The notes below the pieces were generated by a model. That model did not search any database. It saw only the letters and a list, made by a program, of their open reading frames with translations, and was not told the DNA's origin. A stretch of 64,000 nucleotides of DNA from Aphis gossypii (Eukaryota > Arthropoda > Insecta > Hemiptera > Aphididae): assembly GCF_020184175.1 (NCBI RefSeq), contig NC_065532.1, positions 32,364,001-32,428,000 on the forward strand. The letters run 5' to 3'. Positions 41,231 through 56,700 of this stretch are shown here, piece by piece (within the stretch, counting starts at the first letter, position 1; every line of letters begins with the position of its first letter). The translations under genes and the position numbers were made by a program.

Positions 41231-44200
41231 CTCGCAAGCTAATGTTTTTCTTCAATTATAGTATATCTATAAATTATAAATGTTAGGCAATCTTATATCT
41301 TGAAATTAAGACTTAAAAAATATTAATATTTGATCACAGATTGTGTTACCAACAAATCTGATTCCCTTCACAATATTGAAAAAAATCTACACAAGCCTGT
41401 TTTTAACAAAAAGTAAAAATATTTTGAACAATAATTAAAAATCCGTTAACAAGCTCTAGTATAAGTTTTCTAGTGTTAAAAAATAATATTTATATATAAG
41501 TATAACAAGATTTTTAATTTTATAATTATTTAGTCCTTATAAAATAAATTTAGAGCAAAAAATATATTTGTTATCGTTAAATATATTAGGCAACATTAGA
41601 TTGAGTAATATAATAAACTTGTTTTTTGACTACTAGATACGCCATGAGTGCTGAGTGTAACTTTAATAAAAATATATACATAAAGAATGTTCTAATTATT
41701 TTATACAGCCTTCTCGATTAGTCTAATCGTAAATCATATTTGAATATTTCACTACCTACCTTACTATATTATGTACTGACCCCACTGCCACGTGCAATAT
41801 TTACTTTTACTAATTTATTTCCTTTTAACCCTTCGGCTGTTGGCACACTTAAGATCATTATATAGTATAAATACTTCTAAATTTAAGTATCTCAGCAACT
41901 TCGCGAAAACAGCGAGGTCGGTTAAATAAAATATTATAATTTTACTGGTTCATTTTCAGCAAATTTAACGCGGTGATATGACAAAGAAGTGTGTGAAGGT
42001 CGTAAATGTTGTTGAGGACTACAATAGTTACATATTATACCCGTGTTGTTGCGCTACAAGTACTCCGTATAAGTCGAAAAAACGCGCACGTGGACTGTAA
42101 TAGTGGACCTTTGCAAAACACGACGATCAATTATCTAAATATTTATTATATTATTGTATTTTAGAAAGGCACGTGAAAAAAATATATGATATGCAGTAGC
42201 ACACACCTGTGGGAACGGAGTTTCCCGTTGATCGATGGGTGTCAATACCACAAACAGTATATTAATTTTAATATAAAATGTTTCAATATTTGTATACTTT
42301 AATAGTATAATTTGTAATGATTAAATTTAATACTTCATACATAATATATATTTTAACGATTATTGTATTGTTATAAGCTATTGGGGCAGAATTTTATTAC
42401 AAAAATTATTCAGCCACTAACGGTTGTTGAATTTGTGGTCATTTTCGACATTTTTCGCAACTATAATAATTATTGTATATAGTATAAAATATTAGATCAT
42501 CACGAATAGAGGTTTTTATTTCGAGTCAGTTAGTATTATTATATTTATGTACCTAGCCCTAAATCGAAAATCAGACTGCTCTGTATGTAGTATGTATAAT
42601 ACAATAAAATATAATAAATTACTTACGGCCGCACGTTACGTACAGTATTTATTTTGTACTTAAGATTATAATTTTTTTACTTTATTTATTTTTAGGTTGT
42701 GATAACTAGAAGAGTAAATAATATATATTAATATCGATTTCAAAATTATTTTTCTAGAATGTAATAAAAAAAGTTCTAAAGGCTTCCATGCAGCTCTATC
42801 TATTGGTAAGAAATTGATTCTAGTTTGTATTTTTAAGTACTATTTTGATATAGTTTCCTTAAGTATGAATATATGAGCAGTTGAACGATTTAAAATAAAA
42901 ATACAGTACAGTAAAATATTATCATTGTTAAAAGTATTTGTTCTATATGTCATTGAGATCATAATGCCAATGAACATAATGATTATTATCATTGTCTTAT
43001 AATTTTTATTCATCATGTGTCATGACGTATACAATGGTTTTTACTTTTTAGTTTATAATACTGCACAAGTAGTTTGTCGTAATTGTTATTTATTAAAATT
43101 ATGTATACTATTAGTAATAAGTATTTATTAAATTTACCTAAACTTAAATTTATGTGATTACGTTTAAATTATACACGAGCCGTCATGATTTTGACACATG
43201 TGTGATGAATGATAGTAGGTATATAATATAATATGTGCCATGTGGTTACTCTAATAATTAATTACTGTACATTTATATTTTATACTGGTAGGTATCACAT
43301 AAACTAAACATTTTAAACTTCTTTAATATTACAGTTATTCAATAATAGTTTGTGTCATTTAATATACGAGTACATTATATATTGATTATGACGTGGTCTG
43401 ATCGTCATAATAATTTATTAGAATATTTATCTCTCAATGAAAATACGTTTTTTTACTGTATAATAATATTGTTTTACTAATTATAGTACGAGCATCATTT
43501 TTTAAATAAATATTTACCATCGTAAGTTAAACAAAAAATATTAAAAAAATGATATTAAGCATTTTAAATTTTAAGCACATCTTAACCGTTTTAACTTAAT
43601 CAATAGTGCAATACTACATAGTTTAGGTTTTGTAATGACTTTATACGTTTCTGTCTACAGTTTACTTGAAAACAAATACATTTTTAACATGTTCAAAAAT
43701 CATTGTACTCTTGAACTTAAAAATCGGGGAGATCAGATATGCGAGTTGCGTTACAAGTAAGTTATTATGTTACGGATTTCGGTGGTGTTTCTGGGGATTT
43801 TTCGTTTTTATTTTATTACATTATTTGTTGATATTACAAGAGTAGGAAGTTTACGTAATGCCTAGCGCGTAAACCCTTTACCGTTGTTTATATGACGTTG
43901 TTGCGGGAGAGAAAATAACAACGTCCATGATAGGCCTATCGTAAACAGTAGATCAGCTGAGATAAACGCGAAGTTACAACAACTACTGTTATTTTACATA
44001 AACCGGTCACGAATGTGCTCTGAATGTAAAAGGCGTTACCGGATATGTGTGTGAGTAAACTGTAGGTATAATATTGTGTTTGTGTACATACCACTTTTAC
44101 TACGAATATGCATAAAATTAAAATAACTTAAAATGAGACTATTTTATTGCAAATAAATTGTATTGTTTAGTGGGTCTAGGAACGACCTACCAACAACATA

Positions 44201-46554
44201 TAATTATGTATTTTACGTATTTTATAATTATATATAATATGTATCTACATCAATATAGGAAATGACAATGAGTAAAAATAATAATATTATGCATTAATAT
44301 ATTATATATAGGATCTATAAAACTTTATGTGCTAAATAAAATTACGAAATATACACATAAATAAATAATTTATGTGTATATTTATATACAAAAATATTCT
44401 GCAGAAAATAAACTAATTTAATAAATACAAAATTTTACTTCAATATTTATTTTTGTAACCTTTAAAAAGATGGTAATATTATGGGGTGTATTTTGAATTT
44501 AAATATGTATAATATAAACATTTATTTCAGCTTTAAATTAATATTAATATAAAGCTCTACGTTTATAGTTATTGGCTTATAAAATGTAGTATTCTAAACT
44601 TAAATGGATGTTTTAGATTATCTTTGTATTTTGTAAGCTTTCTTAATGTTTTTTTTTTTAAAAAAACAATTTTAAATATTTTTAAATGATCCAATTCACG
44701 AAATTTTGTTTGCAGTTAGGTACCTATTAATACCTATTCATTGTAATGTAGAAATATGCATTGCATAGCTATTTTGAATCAAATATGCAAAGATGTACAA
44801 AAATACATTTTAAAATATTTCACTTAGACTGACTATTAGAATACCAACATGTCATTATAGAATTAACGGATTTTTTCAAATCAAATATACAAAAAAATAT
44901 ACGTTTATGTCTTATGTATATAAATTATCCAGAAAATTGATAGTAAATCGTATGTCAGTTGTTTTTTCAATAACCGATTTAAAGGCTTGCAGCTAAGTAC
45001 ATAGTTGTTTCATGACAAAAAATTAAAAAAAATCTTTTTTATTTTGATAGACCCATTAAATGTACATTACTACATGTTATTCGTATGACAATGACGTAAT
45101 AAGTCGAGACAGTCGAGTGTAGACGAATATTTTCAGTATCTGACTGTCAAGACTCCCTGATTGGCGTCATACAATAATAGTTATAAATGTAATTACGTAA
45201 CGTAACTACGCGCACAGATGTCGTAGGTATAATATGTTTATTACATTGCGTACAAATACCTAAAAATTGACAACTTGTACGAAAAAATTACGTTATAAGC
45301 GTATACTTTAAAGTTAAATCACGTTCACCACGCACTAAAAATTTCGTTATGTTTTCGCAGTTGGTCGTATTTCAAATAAGTTTGTCGAAATTAAACACAC
45401 AAATAAACAATTTTTCGAAAGTAATAGTGTGTATCACCTACATAACATACGAGTTACGGTAATATCTAAACGAGATCCTGGACATGAACTGTCATCCGTC
45501 CACCGTATATTACACTGTATACCTGATATTATAATAGTATACGACGACTGTTTACAGAACACAAACAAAACGATACAGCACCATATCGATGGTCTGTCAT
45601 GTGTGCTCAGCTGCAGATGGTATTTTAGTCGCACGCATGAAACCGTTGTTATCATTATGTTACACGAAAATCACGAAGACTGAGCACGCTGTTTTTAATT
45701 GTTTTATCGTTGTGACTTACACGCGTACACGCAATATATAGCTAATATTTTGGTGTGATTATTTTGGTTTACGTTTTTACGGATTCGACGGTTTCAAAGG
45801 CTGCGTTCTATACTATTGCTGTCGAAAAAAGGTAAATTAGACAGTTATTCAATTAAACAGGCACACTAATCGTTTTCCATAACTTGCAAATTCCTACAAC
45901 TGTATTAGGCGGCGCCAATCATTATAATTGTAATTTGTTATGAATCAATATACATTTTAAGTTTTCGGTTTACAAGTTCTTTGTTTTAGTGAACAGATTT
46001 TTAAATAGTTCAGTATCATCTTAGGTTTTATAAGTTCTTAGGGTTTTCTTGTGGTTCTATAGTGTTAGGAAATGAAAAATTAATATAATATGTACTAATT
46101 GTACTTAATTTAATACCATTTTGATTCGTGATAATAGAATAATATTACAATTCAAATTCGCGTAACAGATACTATGAATATTAGAGATTTATAAATGATA
46201 ACAAAAAAATATGAAGTTGGTCTCTAACTAGATTCTATATATTATTTTTAATCAGCAATAAAATATTAAATTTTAATTTATAATACTTATAGGTAATGTT
46301 GATTATTCTGTTCTATAAAATAGATAATAAATTAAAATATTACCAGCTCGATTAAAACGACATACCTATAGACGTTTCAATTGGATACAGTTATACCGAA
46401 GATATATTATATACGCCTATCTGATCGGAAATAAAGTACACCGAAGGGAATATTGAGATACAATTTTCATCGTCCGATCACGATTTTTGGACTCGAGTAT
46501 AGACCAGTAGTGCGCACTGGTCTCGAAAACCTATTTTATATAATATACTCACTT

Positions 46555-47229
46555 AGATTCCACCTAAGCCGACGATGGAAACGTGTAAGGGCAGTCGTCG
46601 TCCGAGGGTCAAATCGCATCATTAGGCGACACGACGATGACGATAAAAATTAATGTAATATACCGTCACGACCGCCGATACATCACAATAACTCGTCGAG
46701 CCGAGACCTTGGCCTTCGTTCGAGCCACCGTAGTCGTCGTCGTCGACGCCGCCGCCAAAGACAGCGGGCCCGAACACGTCCGCTTCAATGTCACCGTCGC
46801 GGAGAAATGTTTACGAAAAAGACGAAAGAAAAAAAACCGAAAACAAAAAACGTATATCAAATAATAATATACGCATAAACGCGCGATACGAGAACGAAAT
46901 AAAAACAACAAAACGCCGATATATATTATATATTGTTATAAATACGAAATACTGACACGTATGTCACGATAGCTGTGCATTATATATAAATATAATATTA
47001 TTATAATTTACGGTAACAGGTCCGATAGCGATCACATGTGCAAGTCGTCTGCCGCCGATTCACGATTCAGTGGAATATAATTGTTATTGTAGTTTGAAGC
47101 GGTCACTGCATATTTTTATATCGCTGTACATATCCGCGAGCGCGTCTCGCCGCAACAGCCGCGGTTACCGTGGTATATACGCGAAATCGAGGTTAATATA
47201 CCAGCCGTTACCGGGTCGTCTCCGCCGCA
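46555..47229. promoter_or_regulatory. CpG-rich block upstream of gene C
   Basis: A GC- and CpG-rich stretch in otherwise AT-rich DNA, with dense CGTCG/CGACG repeats near 46590-46790, directly ahead of gene C. It probably contains the promoter and 5' leader. Short ORFs on both strands here are arginine-, threonine- and valine-biased products of the CGTCG repeats and look non-coding. Confidence 0.4.
47067..47071 (+). promoter_or_regulatory. Candidate initiator (TCAGT) of gene C
   Basis: TCAGT is the common arthropod initiator pentamer. It lies about 160 bases before the gene C ATG inside a GC-rich block, and the interval has no upstream ATG. No TATA box at -30 and no clear downstream element are seen. 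Weak evidence by itself. Confidence 0.3.
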
Positions 47230-47745
47230 ATGTCCGGTTTCCACGCGATGACGACGCTGTTGACGGTCGCGGCGGCCACCGTGGTGTTGAGCGGCGGCCG
47301 TTGCGAGGTGGCCGGCACGGACGGGCCGGCGGCCGTGGCCGCGTACTCGCTGAGCGGCCAGAACATCGAGTGGCCGTGCACGTCCACCAAGAGCGTTTAC
47401 TTGGACTCAGGGCTATACGTGGCGAAGAACGTGATCGTCACCAGGGCCCAGGTGTGGGGCAATAGGGCATTCGTGCTCACGTCCAGGTTCCGGTCCGGCG
47501 TGCCGTTCACCGTGTCCACAGTTCGGCTGGAATGCGAGCACAGGTGCTGGCCGGTGCTGTCGCCGTACCCGTGCTGGGCTTTGCACGACGAGGGCGACCC
47601 GAACGCCATTCAGAACGCCGTCGACATATACTTGGACCCGACCGGCTTGCTGTGGGTGCTGGACAGCGGGTTGGTCAACACCGTGCAACAACCGGTCCGC
47701 CGGTCCCAGCCCAGGATATTTGCCATAGACGTCAAAACCGACAAG
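47230..47745 (+). CDS. Gene C, first coding exon
   Basis: The ATG at 47230 follows CCGCCGCA, and no other ATG lies between the putative start of transcription near 47069 and this codon. The exon is strongly GC-rich, covers what gene B splits into two exons, and ends ...DVKTDK before a strong donor gtgagt. Paralogue alignment to gene B confirms the frame. Confidence 0.93.
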
Positions 47746-50700
47746 GTGAGTATCCATGAAATTGTACCTATATCGCCTAAATATAAATATATGTTTACGG
47801 TTTGTTTTGGACTGGGCTGGTTAGATTAGTGCCCATGTGATATAGGTAGACATACTTATAAACGTAACTTGTGAATTGACATCGTAGCGTGCAGTCGTAT
47901 TTGAAATGAATTTGAAATAATATTTTTAAGTACATACGAGTATTTTGATTTGCACAGGTTTCACTTAAATACCAACACGTTTTCTTTACCGGGTACAATA
48001 GCAGTATGAGTCGTAATGGGAAATATTTGAGCGTGGAGTTTATAGCTCTATTAGCTTTTCTGATTAAATACGAACATAAAAATAATAACGATTTCTGGGG
48101 GGGGGGATGAATTTAGTGTTAAATTTAATCGGTACGATTACTTTATGAGCAAACGAGCAATATTTTCTATCGTCTAGGATTATATATATTTTATTTTTTG
48201 TACGGTAACTTTATTTATAATTATAAACAACATTTCAACAAAATATAATTTATACATGATGTGCCGTACATACTGAACCACCTATCCAGGCTTCGTTATG
48301 TATGATGTTTGTGTAGGCCATTGTATATTCATATTTCAAATAATGATTGCCAATACATAAACTTTATGATTGATAATATTATGTAAATTACCGTATTATA
48401 TGCCGAATGGGGCCAATGACATAATATTATTATACAAGAAAATAGGGAGACAAATAGCTATTATAATATTATGAGCCGACTCCCTCGAATAGTATATCTA
48501 CCCACCCCCCGGTGTCACATTCATCCAACCAAATTTATCATCGGCATTTCGATTAACCTGCACAAAACCCTACACGAATCTGTAGGTGGGTATATACGTA
48601 TTCGTTTGTATTGGATGTCTTCAATTCCGGGAAAATGATTTAAACATTATGCAACTGCGTAACATCGTATCGAAAGTTCATGACGAAATCCAATAAGAAT
48701 CTAATTTGCCTAAGTATATAAAAATAAAAATAAAAATCCCAACGACGCGAATATTTTATAGTCTGGTTGTTCGCTAAGTGTTTTTAAATCGTTTTCTCGT
48801 ATATCCGAATTTTAGAGTTTATCCCTAAATTTATTCGAAACTATCTATGCACGAGGTTATGTTTTATGTAACGAATCGACTCGAGAAGAGCCGTTTTCAT
48901 AAATTTCATATCATATTAGCTTTCGACTGTTGTTACTACATCGTATCAATATACAGAAAATATTGAATTGAATACTTTATTTAGCAATGAAACGTATTTG
49001 GACGTATTAAACCATACAAATTAAAGATCGAACGGCAGTAACATATCTATTATCAGAGCCAGAGCGCATAATATATATATATATATATTAACATAAATAA
49101 ATAATATGTTTATAGTTTATATTATTCTTGACTCTACAACAGCTTATTGATATTATTATCAATGGTACTGTTTGTTGGTATTATTTTTAAAGAAAAAAAA
49201 CGATGTCTTTGATAGCGATAATAGCGTAACTTTTTATACTCGGTAGGTAGTCGGTTTGTTTTTATAAATATTTTTTGGATCTAGGTTTCGATGGTTGGGG
49301 AACATACCACCCTACTGTAGTTTTTAAATTTTCCCCAACCATCTCAATTTTGAAAAATCCTAAATACTCCATCACTGGCTCTAAATTACAAGAATGGTAT
49401 CGCAATCGAATCTTATTGTGCGCGTTTAGTTATGTTTGTATAGGATGTTATATATAGTTATTATATTATATAGTCGGTCGAAAGTGTTTCTCGCACCACC
49501 CCTGTGTAGCTGCTATACGTAGAGTATATTATTGCTGCGTGATAATTTATAATCTGTTCAACGCCAAAAAGGATTTCTCGAACCCTTCTCTTTGTCCATT
49601 ACACGCACCCTCTAACACTTTCAATTGACCCCCCGTCGAGTCCAGACTAACCGCGTGTGACAATCACGATATCCGCCGGTTTCCCGGTTTCCCCTCTCCA
49701 TCCATCGCGAATACTCTTGTGCCCAAAACACCGGTGAAAATCACATTATTGCTTAAGGGCTGCAAAACTTATGTCGTTGTAATTTAAATCATCTCTGTCT
49801 CTCTCAATATATATAATATTATATGTAATACAATATAGTGAAGGGGTCGACCGATGCGTCATTGCATGTCAGCTTCCAAAACGGTAAAATAATAATATAT
49901 AGCTGTTATAGGCTATATATGGTTTATAGTATACCATTCACGTGAGGTACAATAATAATTAATATTATGTATAATTCCAAGTGACATTGTTTAGCTTATA
50001 TGAAACTTGATATTCATAAATACCCATCAACGTCTACCTAACAAACAATAAAGCGACATTTTCGGTTAATGTAAAAGTTTAAACACTTATTTTATACCAA
50101 ACAAATGTGATCAAACGAATATTTTCAAGATAATGCGTTACATTACCGTTTTTATAAAAATATTTTCAGAACATAGCAGAATAACTAGTATACGTACCTA
50201 GTATAAAATGTGAAACACTGCAAAACTTCAAACTTCGACGTTAGAAACTATTTTATAAAAAGGATATGACGCTGTCTTGAAAATGTTGTCCTCTTAAAAT
50301 TTGGTGGTATGTGTTCAAACTTTAATATTAACATAGACGCCACAATGTCGATTTTGCTTGGTGGAATTTCGCTATATTTTTCAATGTTCATAAGATAGTT
50401 GGAGAGAGTATAAATATGAGACATCACGTCTTTCAAACCCACTAGTAAGGGTTTGTTCGGGTAATTCATATAATATATTTAGGTACCACTTGTCTATACT
50501 CTATAGTCTACATAGGGACTCAATTTACATTGTATTATTAACGTATTACTTACATACAAAGTGATTAATCAAGTATGCTAAACTGCTCAAATCATCAAAT
50601 ATTCTGAATTTTTGAATTTTTTAGTAGACACTAAATACAGGACTTACAGGTACCTATCTAGAAACTTTGTTCTTAAAAAATTACATGTTTATATCATTTA

Positions 50701-53700
50701 AGGAGTGTCCTGTGACGATACAAATGTTTTTTCTCCAAAAAGAACCATTCGTTGTTTCTGTTAACTGCTTAACAAATTATTTTTTTACAAAAATGTCGAT
50801 ACATCTGTCTTTTACGTAGTAAATTATGATAAGTAGTTTTCGAGTTATTAAATTATATGTATTAAAGTTATTAATTCTTAATAATGGTTTTGCATAAAAT
50901 TTAAAATATATTATGTAATATTTAGTTTAGAAAAAATCAATACATTTTGTTAGTATCATTTTTTTTTAGATAATTTTTACAAATTATAAAATGTTAATAT
51001 CTCGTATTATTAATTAGTAATTACTATAATTTTCAAACTATTGTGGACAACATAATTTACCAATAGTAATTTTAATGAACTATAATATTTAATATATTAA
51101 ATTGAATAATTTAGAAACTACTTTTTTGAATATCATTTTGAAATATTTTGAATAGCCCACATATATTGTATATAATTATATATTATTTATTAAATGCATA
51201 TAAAATACTATTACTTTCACTCAAATAATTTATCGATTCCCTAAAATTATCTATACACTAACGTACATATTATATTGAGCATATATTTTGCAATATTGTA
51301 TTGATGAATACTGAATAAGTAGGTAGACATTAATTTAATTAAACGTTCAAGTTTAAATGTACCTTATTCTATAAACTATGACTTAAAAATAAATATTAGT
51401 TTGTTTTTATTAAATTCCAAGGTTTTTTCTGCTTTTTACGATTTGTACTTTTATTTACTATTTGATACGAAATTTTTACGTTATTGGCATACGCGCGAAT
51501 CGCAGAGCCGTTAAAAATAGTTTCACGTAATAAACAGTGCGTGTAAAAGACAAAATAAAATAAAATAAATTGAACATCAAAAATAGTATGGGGTAATTCA
51601 AAAACTCATTTAATTTCGTTATTAGGTTTTTACTCAGAAGCACATATTATTGGGTGTGTAGGTTATTATTAAAGAAAGAAATTTCGATTTTTATATTATC
51701 TATATTTTGAATTATTGTAACAATAATATTTCACTGACAAATATAATATTGAGTATAGTAAATACAATCGCATACTCGCTTACCTGTATTATTTTGTCGG
51801 GTATATAGTATATTGACCTCCATAAAACCAAACAGATAGTTGCAATATTTTTAAATTCATTTATATTTTATACATTTACGAGTACTGTATGTATAAATAT
51901 TTAAAAATTGATTTTCACAATTCTGTATAATATCTGATTACTTCGTGAGATAAAAGCTATAGTATCTATTCGATTTATTCAGATACCATTAAAACCTTTA
52001 GCTTTCAAGATAACAGATTTGAGTAAACAAAACTCATCCATAATAATAATAATACTCAATAAACAAAAATGTATTTTTTTTTCGTTATCTCCTCGATTTA
52101 GATTGTATCTTTCCTATAACAATAAATAGGTACTTAACTGACCTTATATAACTGTTTTTGCTATAACAACATCGGACAGTTAGATTAGAATCGTATAGAT
52201 GCCTATCGTCATAAATATAAAATATGCTCTTCAGGTTTTAAATAGTTTCAAACTACCTGTACAATTTTTTAATCGATATTAAATTTTGTTTTGTACATAC
52301 TGTTTAGTTTCACTACTGCTTGCAATAATAGAAAAAAAAATATAAAACCGCATTTTCTCTTTCACATCTCAAATAACATTAACAATTTAAAAAATAGTGG
52401 TGATAATATTTTATACTTGGTTTGTTTTTAAAACTTTCTTAAGATCTTCATATTATGCAGGTTAATAAAAAATTAATTTGTAACTGACTGGTTTCTATTT
52501 ACATAAAATAGTCTAAAATACAATTATATTTAATTAAAAATTAAGTAACGACTTTACCAAAAACTGTTTTTTTTTTTATGATGATTATATAATATTAATA
52601 TGCTATCTATATTTTCATTTATTTTTTATATTACAATTATTAAGAGAAATTATAAGTTATGTAACTCTTGTACATCTAAAAAACAAAGGTTTAGCGTAGT
52701 TAATAAAAAGCGTTATATATATACAATATACATTTGAAAATTCTTCTTTCATATTATACAATTTTAATTTTCATATTCACTCTTTTTTTTTGAAACTAAT
52801 GAAGTAAATTTGTTTTTTTAGATTGAGATTTTCCATTAGTATTTAAAAATGATTATAATTTTTCTTTAGTTATATCTTCATAAGAACGATACATATATTA
52901 TATTTAAAATTGTTTCTAATTTCTAAATTATTACTTTTGTATAACTTGTAAAAACATTTTTGAGTATAGGAAGTATAAGAACAGTATATAATATATATAG
53001 AAATAAAATAATAAGTATGTTTTATGTGTTTTTTAGTATTTACTCAAAGTCTTAATCTAATTATAAATTAAAAGTAAATATTATCTATAATAAGAATAAC
53101 TTTGAGAGACTATAATATGACTAGCATAATATAATTGTTGAAGTTGTTCGCCACAATATAATGTATATAAATTATAGGCGTGAACTTCCTTCAAATTTGG
53201 CCCTGATCACTGCTAACTATTATATTATGGTATCTATACCAAACAATATTTTATCGAGTCCTGAAATAAATAAAAGGAAAAATTAATAAAACCAGAAACG
53301 CTATTTAAAGCTTATTTTATGGTCGTAAAATAACAAATACACATTGTGAAAGATATCTGTCTAGCAGTTGCTATTATAAATCATTTTGGTTAATTCGTTA
53401 AGTCATGAGTATATAGTTAGAGATATACAGATCACATGTCCTCGGTTTATTAGATCTGTCTAGCCATGACCCATAATATGTGGTCACAACAAAAAGCTTA
53501 AGGCGACAGATATAGGATGGAAATAACTTAAACTATATAAATACTTGCACACAATACATTACTTAAATTCTACATTCATTCTCGGTAAACTCTGTTCGCG
53601 TGCGTTGTACTTACGTTTTGTTTACCCGATTCAATTTTACACTACTTTATGCTAAAAGTTAGCAAATAGTTAGCAAACATATTATTCTCGAAGTTATCAA

Positions 53701-56700
53701 ATAATTTTGAAAGTGTTCACGATTAGTTTGCATTCATACTTTGTTTAGGCGAAAATATGTAATGACCGTGTACAAGTTTTCAATATAAATATGAAAATAG
53801 GGACAAACGAACTCAAAATTGTTAATAAAATTGATTTTCAAAGTTATTAAACAATCCTAATTATAATTAATATAAGTCTGTCAAACACGAGTATAACATC
53901 AGTGAACAAGTTGAAATTAAAACCGTGTACAAATATAACACATGCGAACTGAAGTGAGAATGAGTAGGTACTAAGCGTGATGTACAATGTAGGTTATTCG
54001 AAAATACGCAATAATACTTGAATATTATAAAATATTAGTATCAAAAATAATATGTGGTTCACGCAACTACGATTAATTGCTCCGTTTTATCTATTGGTTA
54101 GGTGTCTATACAGTATACATACATTACAAAATGTATTCATAAATATCGCGCTGCTTATGAAATTAACCAGAATTTTGTTTTGATAATATAAATGTAATTT
54201 AAACGGAAACGACGTTGTTAAGAAATACTCGTTCTTTAAAAGTTCTTAACCTTTTGTGTGAACTATTTTTTTTTTTTTATTTAAATGTATTAATTGAAAA
54301 CTATAAGAATAATTCGTTTATTGTTCGTTTTCAAAGAATATTGTTATAATCGTGTTTGAAAAATATATTAATTTATTCAGTGATGCATAATATATATAGT
54401 TCGTATCGAGTTATTTAAAGCAAACTATATAATCGTTGCTAAATCCAACCCGCGTATTACGGCTTCGGGATTTCTTACCGAACCATTTTACTTTTATTAT
54501 TTTATAACAATCTGAGATAGATGCAGTGCTTGTGCGTTTCCACATTATTGACATGATATTACGACCGTGATCAATATACGTTCCTCAAGAACGTATAATG
54601 AGTGGCCGGTTTTTATTATTTTCTATAACCTATACACGATTAGCAACCGCCTTGATCCCCTTTTTCGACCGTGCAAAATTTCATTCCAATCGCACTATTT
54701 ATTAGTCAGTCCAGTTTTTTTTTATTATTTTTTTTAACTCATCCGTTATTAATCGTATGTAGTACTATAATATATGTCATATTATTACATGTGTATAATA
54801 TTATATAAATCCGGAAGCTGCGGCGGGGGTAGCGTACGCTCGACCGGCACCAGCTGCGATCGAAATTGATTTCGGCGAGCAATAAGAGCATGTGTATTCC
54901 AAATCCTTGTACCAATGGAATAATAATTATTGTCGACACATGATTTACAACTTAAAATATGTGCTCGACATGCTTGCGGTGCTGCTGCTGCAGCAGGGAT
55001 ATAGCCCCGCCTCCGCAGGCATTTAATATATTTTAACACGTCATATTATAATATGATAATAATATTGTTTCTAACTAAACGCGGTTTAAAGCGCCCGTAA
55101 CACATTTGAAAACGATTACTGTTAACGGTGATATTATGCAGATGCATTTTTACATATCGGTTATGTATTACGCCATATAAGCGCGTGCATTAATGGTCGC
55201 CTGCACGTTAACGAGTAAGGATACAACGATTAGAGACAGGCGAATATTAGTGCAATATTATAACTATTATTTGTTCGGTGGAAAAATTAGCATAATATAT
55301 TATGATAAAATATAATACATTTTACTCGCATGCGAACCGCGATGACCTGCAGTAAACGGCACGCGTCCGAACCGCACGACTGCAACGTGCCAGGATTAAC
55401 GATCCTTATATATGTATATATTGAATAATTAATTGCTATCTTAGTCCTCGATGTGATACTATACCGATCCGAGTCCTATCCCTACGTATATTGGATACGC
55501 GAACCTAGATCGTTTAATATAATAAATTGGGTGAAGGGTGAATACTAATCAGAGGCATTCAGCAGAGGCGTCCGTGGCGAACATTTAATTGCGTTTTTTT
55601 GGCGGAGGGGGTAGGACAAGGCATTATCAAAAGTAAAATGACCAAAGCTCAGATTACTGTTTAAATGATCCACTTGGATACTTATACAATTTAATTTGAA
55701 CAAGTGAAAAAAAAAGGTTCTATTAACTTTTAAAGTCCTTTTCGCATTTTAGACCCGCATAAAGCCATAAAATACGACTAAAGTACAGCTATAAATGATG
55801 GTTATATAATATAATATTATTTTTTTTCGACAGTTCGTTCGACAATGTGTATTTAAATTTAAATGTATATTCTTTGCCTTTGGAAATTGTTTAAAATAAA
55901 TGTCGACGCGTCTCATTATAATAAAACGACGCCCAGGGCAAGGATCCTCTTTTTCACCCCTTACCACTAACTTATTTGACAGATAAATCTGAGCTGGTTG
56001 GATCAAGTATCGTTGAAAACGGTCACTGCTATATGGTTCACACTTTGCGCACATCAATGTGCTCGTTTCCATCACGGCTCATTTACAATATGTACCGCGA
56101 TAATAATATTATACCTATATTATGCTCGCGTATGTTCGAGGTCGCTTTACGACGCGCCTTTTCATATTTCGTTATTTTGTCACGGTAATTAGCTAAAATA
56201 GTAATAATAATACAATATAACGCGATCTATATTTAATGATATTATTGTTATAAAATAATACATCCCGTGGTACATGGTAATAATAACAGAAAAAAATCTT
56301 TATCGACTTATATTATAAGCAATGTATACTATGTCGAGTAAAATTATGAATGAATATATTTTATCGTACGAAATATACTATTAATTAAAGTCAACGACAA
56401 CCCGGTTTAATGTAATATAATATACTTGATATTTCCAATAAACGATCAATATTATGATAATGTTATATTTTTTAGCTGTAGATGCTATATACGTCTAATA
56501 ATTTACAATATTATTATTATGTACATTGTACGTTCTTTATAAATCTTAGTTAACGTACTCAAACAATATGTATATCATTATAATAATAATATTATAAAAT
56601 AACGGCTGCAACCGACCGATGTCGTAATGTTTTTCGTAGAAGTTTAAGGTTTTTTTTTGTGTAACTACAAAGACCCAATTAATTTTAAAAAATGTGTGAG

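Larger units (their letters stand above)
38354..47229. other. Divergent spacer between genes B and C
   Basis: About 8.9 kb between the start codons of the head-to-head pair. It must hold the promoters and any upstream non-coding exons of B (an acceptor sits at 38358-38363). Mostly AT-rich; small perfect palindromes occur at 40941-40963 and 41215-41230. No coding region was recognised. Confidence 0.6.

Noticed and set aside
46453..46911. ORFs on both strands in the block upstream of gene C
   Set aside because: Thr, Val and Arg strings come from CGTCG repeats; better explained as 5' flanking DNA.
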